Source: Vulcanimicrobiota bacterium (lineage in GTDB: Bacteria; Vulcanimicrobiota; Xenobia; Xenobiales; JADMJV01). From it: DNA of 18,803 bases. Position numbers and translations under genes: made by a program. The stretch lies in contig JAEXNA010000192.1 of the NCBI GenBank assembly GCA_023447635.1, positions 1-18,803 of the forward strand, read 5' to 3'. The notes under the pieces were generated by a model. It made no database searches. It had not been told where the DNA came from and worked only from the letters and a program-made list of their open reading frames with translations. Below, piece by piece: positions 6,496 through 13,167 of the stretch. Position 1 is the stretch's first letter. Each line of letters begins with the position of its first letter.

Positions 6496-7779
6496 CTATC
6501 CCTCCTTCCCCAAACGCCGACGGGTCTCCGCCAGCGACTCTTTTAGCGCCGAAAGCACCGATTCAATCTCCTCTGTTTCCACGTTGAGCGCCGGTTCAAA
6601 CCGCACCACTCTAGGCTGGTTGAGGGTATAAACGGCGATCACCTGCCGTTTGACCATCTCGAAGATGACCGAGCCGCCGAACTTGTCGGCAGTGAACTCT
6701 ACCCCCACCATCAGCCCTTGTCCACGCACTTCGGCTACCAGGTCAGGAAATTCGCTGGCCAGCCGCCGAAGCCCCGCCATCAGGTACTCTCCAGAATGGG
6801 CGGCTTTCTCGGCCAGGCCTTCCTCTTCCATCACCTCGAGCGCGGCCAGCGCGGCGCGACAGGCCAACGGGCTTCCTCCGAAAGTCGAAGTATGAAGCAG
6901 CGGGCGTCCCTGGTAAGCCTTGGCGACCTCGGGAGTCATCACGGTGGCTCCCACCGGCATCACTCCGCCTCCCAACGCTTTGGCCAGCGCCATGATATCG
7001 GGCACGACGCCGGCGTGGTCGACAGCGAACCAGCGCCCGGTCCGGCATAGACCGCTCTGCACCTCGTCAGCGATCAGCAGAACGCCTCGCTCGGTGCAAA
7101 GTTCCCTGGCTCGGCGCAAATAGTCAGGAGAGGCGACGTGGATGCCGCCTTCCCCCTGCACCGGCTCGATCAAGAAGGCGGCGACACTGTCGTCGAGCGC
7201 GGCGTCCAGCGCCTCGATGTCTCCAAAAGGCACGGTCCGGGCCCCCGGGATCAGGGGCTGGAAAGGCTCCTGATAGCGGGCGCGGCCAGAGACCGAAAGC
7301 CCGCCCAGAGTCTTGCCGTGGTAAGAGTCCAGGGTCGAGACGAAACCGGTCCGGCCGGTGGCCAGTCGAGCCGCCTTCAGGGCGGCCTCGATAGCCTCGG
7401 TGCCCGAGTTCGAGAAAAAGCTGAACTGCAGGTTGCCCGGCGTGATGCGAGCCAGCCGTTCGGCCAGTTGGGCCTGCAGAGGGTTGAAGAAGACGCGCGA
7501 AGACAGCGCCAGGTGATCCAGCTGGTCCTTGACCGCCGCCACCACCTTGGGATGACGGTGGCCCAGCGAGAAGACGCCGTAGCCGCCAGAGAAGTCCAGA
7601 TACCGCTTGCCTTGCTGGTCGTACACCCAGCAGCCTTCCCCTCGGCTTTCCAGGGCGCCGAAACCGGTCAGTCTCAGCAGCTTGGCCAGGTCGGGAGAGA
7701 TGTACTCGCGGTAAAGACGAGTAACCTCGGCCAGGCTGGGCTGGTCGAGGGCAAAGATATTTGTTGCCGCGACGGTCAT
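6496..7779 (-). CDS. Class III PLP aminotransferase, PatA/YgjG-like
   Basis: A 427-residue fold-type I aminotransferase. PLP-site elements are SNSGTEA at 123-129, YHG at 153-155, Asp238 in IADEVQ, and the Schiff-base Lys267 in ALAKALGGG. Large blocks read much like E. coli putrescine aminotransferase, including LAKALGGGVMP and the HTSTFGGSPLAC block. Ornithine, diamine and omega-amino substrates all occur in this class, so specificity is open. It uses aldehydes or oxo acids as amino acceptors, which is notable beside an aldehyde-forming reductase. The gene starts 31 bp after coaX, with no good Shine-Dalgarno sequence; coupling to coaX translation is possible. It is followed by the SRPBCC gene after 7 bp. 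Confidence 0.9.
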   Translation of the reverse strand: MTVAATNIFALDQPSLAEVTRLYREYISPDLAKLLRLTGFGALESRGEGCWVYDQQGKRYLDFSGGYGVFSLGHRHPKVVAAVKDQLDHLALSSRVFFNPLQAQLAERLARITPGNLQFSFFSNSGTEAIEAALKAARLATGRTGFVSTLDSYHGKTLGGLSVSGRARYQEPFQPLIPGARTVPFGDIEALDAALDDSVAAFLIEPVQGEGGIHVASPDYLRRARELCTERGVLLIADEVQSGLCRTGRWFAVDHAGVVPDIMALAKALGGGVMPVGATVMTPEVAKAYQGRPLLHTSTFGGSPLACRAALAALEVMEEEGLAEKAAHSGEYLMAGLRRLASEFPDLVAEVRGQGLMVGVEFTADKFGGSVIFEMVKRQVIAVYTLNQPRVVRFEPALNVETEEIESVLSALKESLAETRRRLGKEG

Positions 7780-7810
7780 AATTCGAAGGGGGGCCGCGTT
7801 TCGACGGGTT

Positions 7811-8599
7811 TCAAAGGGCCTCCTGCACCTGCCGTTGGCTCAAAATCAGGCATCCGTCGTTCACCAAATGGGCCTCGGCTCGGTCCACTCCGGGACACAA
7901 CCGGGCGATAGTGGTGAATAGCCCTCCACAGCCAAAAACCTGGCACCCCTCCATCCCCGGCAAGCCGCGGTAGCGCTGCACGAAACCTTCGATCATGTGA
8001 GCGTGGCCGAACATGATACCGCTCTGGATCGAGGCGATAGTGTTGGTTCCGTAGGGAGCTTCCGGGATCTCGACGAGCACACTATCGGCCAGGTGGGGCG
8101 CCTTCTCCATCAGCATTTTGATCTGGGTTTTGATCCCGGGCAGGATAGCCACCCCAAGGATCTCGTCCGCAGCTGACAAGAGGGTAAACGTGGTGGCGGT
8201 TCCCGCATCGACGACGACCAGCGGACCCGAGGTTTTGCTGCGAGCCCCCACCAGGCCCGCGATCAGATCAGCCCCGATCTCTTTGCGCACCGAATCGAGC
8301 ATGCGGAAGCCGTGGGGAGAGTCGACGTCAACCCAGTGGAAGGAGCCGACCTCCATCGACTTACCCGCGTCTTTGAGCAAGATATTATAGTCTGGCACCA
8401 CGCTCGAAATCGCCAGGTGAACCTGCGGGGGCTGCAGGTCGTGGTCGGTGAGCATGGCGGTCCAGCACGCGATCAGCTGGGGGGCTGTCCGGAACGGTCG
8501 CGTGTGGATGCGACGAGTCGCCCGTAACTCGCGTCGCTCGTCGTAGAGCGCGAGGGTCATGTGCGAATTCCCCGCGTCGATGGTCAGTGTGCCGCTCAT
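7811..8599 (-). CDS. coaX: Type III pantothenate kinase, divergent
   Basis: A 262-residue ASKHA-fold kinase for the first step of CoA synthesis, pantothenate to phosphopantothenate. Seen motifs: DAGNS at 8-12, GAD at 109-111 (Asp111, likely catalytic base), DAGTATTF at 131-138, ILPGI at 152-156 and a Gly pair at 225-226. Two usual residues differ: the Arg after GAD is Leu112, and the Asp in TATTFD is Thr139. The start was set at ATG 8599, which gives MSGTLTIDAGNS and a normal length; a longer in-frame extension upstream overlaps the transporter gene and is not credible. It overlaps that gene by four bases. Function is likely, but the lost Arg makes activity less certain. Confidence 0.82.
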   Translation of the reverse strand: MSGTLTIDAGNSHMTLALYDERRELRATRRIHTRPFRTAPQLIACWTAMLTDHDLQPPQVHLAISSVVPDYNILLKDAGKSMEVGSFHWVDVDSPHGFRMLDSVRKEIGADLIAGLVGARSKTSGPLVVVDAGTATTFTLLSAADEILGVAILPGIKTQIKMLMEKAPHLADSVLVEIPEAPYGTNTIASIQSGIMFGHAHMIEGFVQRYRGLPGMEGCQVFGCGGLFTTIARLCPGVDRAEAHLVNDGCLILSQRQVQEAL

Positions 8600-9144
8600 G
8601 GGCGTCCTCCTACCAGGGCGATGGTCAACGGCACGACTATGACGGTGGCCATCATCAGTTCCACGATGCCGTGCAAGACCGCTACCGAGAGCAACTCCTC
8701 GGGCGAGGCGCCGGTCAGCAGCAGCACCAGCAGCGACATGATCAAAGTGTTGGCGACGGTACCCGCGACCACCGCGCCGGTCGAGGCGATGGTGATGCGC
8801 GAGTCGCGGCGCGAGGACGAACTCAGCGCCTGGAAAGCCAGCGCCGCAGCGAGTCCCGAAAGCAGGCGGGCCATCACGTGAAAACCGATCGCCACGCCCG
8901 GAATAGGATACTTGATCCCCGCGATGACACCGAAGACGGCGCCCAGCAGGGCGGCCGCAAAGGGGCCTTCCAACGTGGCCGCCAGGATCACCGGGATGTG
9001 CAGCAGCGTGATCGCTTTCCCTACGCCCGCCACGCTGATGAAGCCCAATGGGCTTAGACCCAGAACCAGTAGGGCCGCCAGCAGAACTCCGATGCGGCTG
9101 AACGTTTGAGCCACGATAGGTGGTTGGCGAAGGGGGGAGACCAT
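8596..9144 (-). CDS. ECF transporter S component, PanT-like
   Basis: A 182-residue hydrophobic protein with about five or six membrane segments, the usual size of ECF substrate-binding S components. Conserved features include the GKAITLLHIPVILA stretch near residue 42 and the FHVMARLLSGL stretch near 88. It overlaps coaX by four bases, and an S component fused into a transcript with pantothenate kinase points to pantothenate uptake. The shared EcfA/EcfT modules are not in this window and must be encoded elsewhere. The ATG at 9144 has AGGA just one base away, so the start is uncertain. It is the first gene of the six-gene operon running to 4034. Confidence 0.8.
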   Translation of the reverse strand: MVSPLRQPPIVAQTFSRIGVLLAALLVLGLSPLGFISVAGVGKAITLLHIPVILAATLEGPFAAALLGAVFGVIAGIKYPIPGVAIGFHVMARLLSGLAAALAFQALSSSSRRDSRITIASTGAVVAGTVANTLIMSLLVLLLTGASPEELLSVAVLHGIVELMMATVIVVPLTIALVGGRP

Positions 9145-9192
9145 TCCTACATGGGGCAGCCCAAACCGTTACAGCCACGCGCTTCTTGAACC

Positions 9193-9198
9193 AGGAGG
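9193..9198 (+). promoter_or_regulatory. Shine-Dalgarno AGGAGG fixing a GTG start
   Basis: A perfect AGGAGG ends 10 bases before GTG at 9209. The ATG at 9239 has no such site, so the GTG start is preferred. The 64-bp gap it lies in separates divergent genes and should hold both promoters; I see no clear -35/-10 boxes. Confidence 0.7.
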
Positions 9199-9208
9199 CG
9201 CGATTAAG

Positions 9209-9718
9209 GTGGGCTTAGAAAGGGCCGGCACGACAGTCATGGGACGTTCGAAGAGGGACATATGGTATTCGCAAGGGCTGCGCTTCGAATGCACGCAGTG
9301 CGGTGAGTGCTGTTCCGGCGGGTCCGGAACGGTGGAGTTCACCTATGGAGAAGCCCAGGACATGGCGTCGGCGCTGGGTATCGGCTACGACGAGTTCATG
9401 GCTCGCTACGCCATCCGTCACGGCCCGACCTGGACTCTGGCCGAAGTGGAAAGCGAGCAAGGCTACGACTGCGCCCTGCTGGCCCGCGATCCCGAAACAG
9501 GGATGACCCGCTGCACGGTCCATCGCCAGCGCCCGATGCAGTGCCGCACCTGGCCGTTCTGGCCGGAGAACCTGAAAAGTCCGCGCACCTGGCGACAGGC
9601 GGGACGAGAGTGCGAGGGGATCGAGCGAGGCCCAACGGTGGGCTACCGCGAGATCTGCCATAACCGCGATCTGACCCCGGACCCCGGGATCCCCTACGTG
9701 GGGCCGGATCCGGGCTAG
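9209..9718 (+). CDS. YkgJ-family cysteine-cluster protein
   Basis: A 169-residue protein of the PF03692 type (YkgJ, putative zinc- or iron-chelating). It has the signature CTQCGECC (Cys28, Cys31, Cys34, Cys35), then Cys88, Cys102, RPMQCRTWPFWPENL (Cys112) and Cys135. The biochemical role of the family is not settled; metal binding is inferred from the cysteines. No signal peptide, so probably cytoplasmic. GTG start is chosen because of the AGGAGG 10 bases upstream. Its stop lies 15 bp from the end of the convergent acidic-protein gene, with no terminator hairpin between them. Confidence 0.85.
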   Translation: MGLERAGTTVMGRSKRDIWYSQGLRFECTQCGECCSGGSGTVEFTYGEAQDMASALGIGYDEFMARYAIRHGPTWTLAEVESEQGYDCALLARDPETGMTRCTVHRQRPMQCRTWPFWPENLKSPRTWRQAGRECEGIERGPTVGYREICHNRDLTPDPGIPYVGPDPG

Positions 9719-9733
9719 TCGGCTCGAGCGGCC

Positions 9734-10198
9734 TTAAGGGGTGGGAGGCGCCTCGCCAGCCGAGTCTTCGGACTCTGAGGACTCCTCTTCGTCCTCCTCA
9801 TCCTCATCCTCGTCGTCTTCCTCGTCCTCGGCTTCGGCGAACTCTCCCGTGCCGTCGCCTTCGCGCTGGTGGGTCATGGCGTCCAGGAACGCTTCGTCAA
9901 AGTCCGTGATCAGGTCGCGAAGGTGAAAAAACGTCATGCGCAGACCGGCCAGGTCGTCGAAAATCTGGCCCTCGGGCTCGTCGCCTTTGACCTCGTCCAT
10001 CAGGCGAGGGAGATCTTTGGTGTAAAGCTCTTTGGCCGCCACCATGATTTCAGAGATTCGGTAGGCGACCGACTCCTGGTCGCTTTCGTCGAAGCAACCC
10101 TGACGCTTCATCTTGGCGTGCAGAATCTGGGTCAGAGAGACCTCTTCGGAACGCATCAGGGCGTTGGGGTCGCCAGTTTTTGGGGGAGACGTACTCAC
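9734..10198 (-). CDS. Small protein with strongly acidic tail, coupled to nuoN
   Basis: A 154-residue protein I do not recognise. Residues 15-112 look helical and well ordered (a pair of Phe-rich helices at 88-108). Residues 119-149 are almost all Glu, Asp and Ser, encoded by a GAx-rich microsatellite-like run. The start is GTG at 10198, overlapping the nuoN stop by four bases (GTGA), so it is translated with complex I subunits. It has no membrane segment. A role in complex I assembly or in binding its basic surfaces is only a guess from the coupling and charge. The short acidic run may vary in length among strains. Confidence 0.8.
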   Translation of the reverse strand: MSTSPPKTGDPNALMRSEEVSLTQILHAKMKRQGCFDESDQESVAYRISEIMVAAKELYTKDLPRLMDEVKGDEPEGQIFDDLAGLRMTFFHLRDLITDFDEAFLDAMTHQREGDGTGEFAEAEDEEDDEDEDEEDEEESSESEDSAGEAPPTP

Positions 10199-11646
10199 GG
10201 GATAATCCTTAAAGCGATTTGCATACAGGTATCGGCGATCTGAGGCACCATACCGCCCACGGCGGCCAGCACCAGCAGGGCCGACAGAAGCCCCTGCGTC
10301 GACCCGGCCAGCCGGAACGGTTGCGCCTCGGCCGGCGGTTTCAGGAAGTAGCAGCGGCGTAAAATTCCAAAGTAGTAAACCAGGCTCAGCACCGAGCCGA
10401 ACACGCCGAAGACGGCCATCATGGGCTGCACGTAGGCCGCAGCGCGGAAGAGGTAAAGTTTCCCCACGAAGCCGGCCAGCGGCGGCACACCAGCCAGCGA
10501 CATCGCGCAGATCATCAGCGCGAAGGCCAGGAAAGGCGAGCTTTCCGCCAGCCCGTCGAAAGCGTCCAGGTCGGTCCGACCGCGCGCTTTACCGACCGTC
10601 AGGATGATCATCCAGAACGCCATGTTCGTCACGGTGTAGACCAGCAGGTAGAACAGCAGCGCCCCCATCGAAGTGACGGCAAACTCTTTCTTTTCAGGGC
10701 TTGCCGTGTACATCACCGCCGACAGCCCGATCAGCAGATAGCCGACCTGGGCGATCCCAGAGTAGGCCGCCAGGCGGGTTACCTCGCGCTGGGTAATGGC
10801 CACCAGGTTGCCCAACATGATCGAGAGCACCGACAGGGCCGAAAGCACCATCATCAGTTCGATGTGCATCAGCGGCGCGACCGTTCCGAAGAGGCGAATC
10901 GCGGCGGCGAACATCACGGCCTTGGGAACCGAGGACAAGAAGGCAGCGATCGGGATCGGCGCGCCTTCGTAAGTGTCCGGAGCCCACATATGAAACGGGG
11001 CGGCCGAAAGCTTGAAACCGAAGGCGGCCAGAATCAGCAAGAGACCCATCACCATCGGCTGCACGTGAGGGCCCATGCCCAGCGGCAGGTCGATGTAAAG
11101 GGTACTACCGCAAGCGCCGTAGACCCAGGAGGCTCCGAACAGGAACAGGGCCGACGAAAGCGCTCCCGACAGGAAGTACTTCAGGCCCGCTTCGGCCGAC
11201 TTACGATGGTAGCGGCGAAAGCCCGCCAGCATGTAGAGCGGGATCGAGAGCAGTTCGAAGGCGATGAAGAAGGTCAGCAGTTCCTTGGCGTGCACCACCA
11301 GCACGGCGCCCAGGGTCGCGGCCACCAGCAGGGTGTAGTACTCGCCGGCGCTCTGATGCTCTTCCTGGAACGACCCCCAGGACAAGCCCACGGCCACGAA
11401 GGCCAGGAACACGGCCAGACCAGAGAACAGCCCGGACATGGGGTCGAAGGCCAGCACCAGGTCCAGGTAGGGCCAGACCGCTCCCGTAGGGCGAGTCAGG
11501 CTCAGCATGCTGCTGATGAAGGCCAGAGCCAGGGTCAGCATGGCCAGTCGGTAGCTGCGCACAGCCGAGACCTTGATCAGGTCGGTGATGATCAGAAGGG
11601 CCAGGCCCAGAACCAAAACGAGGGGACAAAGAAGTGCGGCCGACAT
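10195..11646 (-). CDS. nuoN: NADH-quinone oxidoreductase subunit N
   Basis: A 483-residue, about 14-helix antiporter-like subunit of complex I, in the proximal part of the membrane arm where it takes part in proton pumping. Key charged residues are present: Glu131 in IAFELLSIPLYML, Lys212 in FGFKLSAAPFHMWAPD, and Lys242 in SVPKAV. The C-terminal half has PPLAGFVGK, also normal. The ATG abuts the nuoM stop with no gap, and the stop overlaps the acidic-protein start. Length is usual for NuoN. Confidence 0.96.
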   Translation of the reverse strand: MSAALLCPLVLVLGLALLIITDLIKVSAVRSYRLAMLTLALAFISSMLSLTRPTGAVWPYLDLVLAFDPMSGLFSGLAVFLAFVAVGLSWGSFQEEHQSAGEYYTLLVAATLGAVLVVHAKELLTFFIAFELLSIPLYMLAGFRRYHRKSAEAGLKYFLSGALSSALFLFGASWVYGACGSTLYIDLPLGMGPHVQPMVMGLLLILAAFGFKLSAAPFHMWAPDTYEGAPIPIAAFLSSVPKAVMFAAAIRLFGTVAPLMHIELMMVLSALSVLSIMLGNLVAITQREVTRLAAYSGIAQVGYLLIGLSAVMYTASPEKKEFAVTSMGALLFYLLVYTVTNMAFWMIILTVGKARGRTDLDAFDGLAESSPFLAFALMICAMSLAGVPPLAGFVGKLYLFRAAAYVQPMMAVFGVFGSVLSLVYYFGILRRCYFLKPPAEAQPFRLAGSTQGLLSALLVLAAVGGMVPQIADTCMQIALRIIP

Positions 11647-13167
11647 CTACAGCGAGAACCCCCCACCCAGATTCTGCAGCGCGGTCTGGAAAATCGCCAC
11701 CAGCGGCTGAGGGTAGAGCCCGAAGGCCAGAGTGGTCAGCGCCAGGCCAGAGAACACGACCATCTCGGTCTTGTCGGCGTCCCGGGTGTCGACCAGTTGG
11801 GGGTTCAGCGGGCCAAAGAAGCCAAACTGCACCGAGCGAAGCAGGTAAGTGGTGGTCAAGATCAGTCCAAAAATCGCAATGATGCAGAGCGTGCGGTCGG
11901 TCTGGTAAAGGCCCAGGAAGACCGAAAGCTCGGAAGGGAATCCCGTGAAGCCCGGCAGCCCCAGCGAAGCCAGCGCCGCCATCACGAAGAAGACAGCAAA
12001 CTTCGGGGTCCGGGCCGCCAGGCCGCCCCACTTGCGAAAGTCGCGAGCGTGAGTGGCTTCGTAGACGGTACCGGCCACGCCGAACAGCAGCGCGGTGATA
12101 ATCCCGTGCGAGAACATCTGGAACATCGCTCCGGTAAAGCCGAACAGCGCCCCCGACTCGGTGGGCGAGTTGACGCAGGCCAGCCCCAGATACACCATAC
12201 CCATATGGCTGACGCTGGAATAGGCGATCATCACCTTGATGTCGGTCTGACGCAGCGCGCAGAGACCACCATAGATAAGGTTGATCAGCCCCAGCACCGC
12301 GAAGTACGGCATCAGTTCGTGAGCCGCCATCGGGAACAGGTCGAAGGCGAAGCGCAGGATGCCGTAGCCGCCCATCTTTAGCAACACGCCGGCCAGCAGC
12401 ATGGAGAGCGGGGTAGGCGCGCAAGAGTGGCCGTCCGGCAGCCAGGTGTGGAACGGGAACAGGCCCGACTCGATACCGAAGCCAATAAACAGGAGAGCAA
12501 AAAGCCCCAACTGCCAGTTCGTGCTGAACTGGGCCGACCGCAGCACCTCGAGGTCGAAGCTGTTCAGCCCCGCCGCGTAGTAGGTGCCCATCAGACCCAG
12601 CAGCACCAGACCTCCACCTGCCTGCAGGTAGACCAGCAGTTTGGTGGCGGCGCTGTTCCGGGTGATCTGCCGGCCGCTGCCGCTCTTGTCCGAACCCCAG
12701 ATCCCGACCAGGAAGAACATCGGGATCGAGGCCAGTTCATAGAACAGGATGAAGAAAAACAGGTCCAGAGTCAGGAAGGTGCCCATGCTGCCGCAGATGG
12801 CGACCAGGGTCAGAGCGTAGAACTCCTTCTCCCGGTGGGTCACCCGATGGCTCATCAGCAGGACCGAAGCCGAGATGATGCCGGTCAGCAGCATCATCAC
12901 CAGGGACAGGCCATCCACGCCCAGCTTGTAGGTGATCCCCAGCGAGGGGATCCAGGTTAGCGATTCCTTGAACAGGAAACCGCCCGCGGGGGTGGTCGCC
13001 AGCATGGGCGCACCCAGCCAGGTCAAGGCCGCCGAAAGGGCCAGCACGATCAGTCCGGTGAGCACCGCGATGCCGCGGTACAGTCGGGGTTTGTTCGCCG
13101 GTAGGGAGATGATCAGTAGGGTTGCCAGCATCGGCAGCCAGAGAAGCAGAGAAAGAGCGTGAGTCAC
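11647..13167 (-). CDS. nuoM: NADH-quinone oxidoreductase subunit M with Lys-to-Glu change
   Basis: A 506-residue antiporter-like membrane subunit of complex I. Glu144 in LFYELASIPMF is at the same number as the essential Glu144 of E. coli NuoM, and LLKMGGYG keeps the next lysine (Lys264). The oddity is residue 233. In the family this place, just before FPFHTWLPD, is a lysine essential for pumping (Lys234 in E. coli, FAVKMP). Here the codon at 12469-12471 reads GAG, giving FGIESGLFPFH. The frame around it is intact. Start overlaps the nuoL stop by four bases. Either it pumps by an altered path or the lysine role is carried elsewhere. Confidence 0.95.
   Translation of the reverse strand: MTHALSLLLWLPMLATLLIISLPANKPRLYRGIAVLTGLIVLALSAALTWLGAPMLATTPAGGFLFKESLTWIPSLGITYKLGVDGLSLVMMLLTGIISASVLLMSHRVTHREKEFYALTLVAICGSMGTFLTLDLFFFILFYELASIPMFFLVGIWGSDKSGSGRQITRNSAATKLLVYLQAGGGLVLLGLMGTYYAAGLNSFDLEVLRSAQFSTNWQLGLFALLFIGFGIESGLFPFHTWLPDGHSCAPTPLSMLLAGVLLKMGGYGILRFAFDLFPMAAHELMPYFAVLGLINLIYGGLCALRQTDIKVMIAYSSVSHMGMVYLGLACVNSPTESGALFGFTGAMFQMFSHGIITALLFGVAGTVYEATHARDFRKWGGLAARTPKFAVFFVMAALASLGLPGFTGFPSELSVFLGLYQTDRTLCIIAIFGLILTTTYLLRSVQFGFFGPLNPQLVDTRDADKTEMVVFSGLALTTLAFGLYPQPLVAIFQTALQNLGGGFSL

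Noticed and set aside
8600..9178. Long N-terminal extension of coaX
   Set aside because: It would fully overlap the membrane transporter gene in another frame; the ATG at 8599 gives the proper kinase N-terminus.
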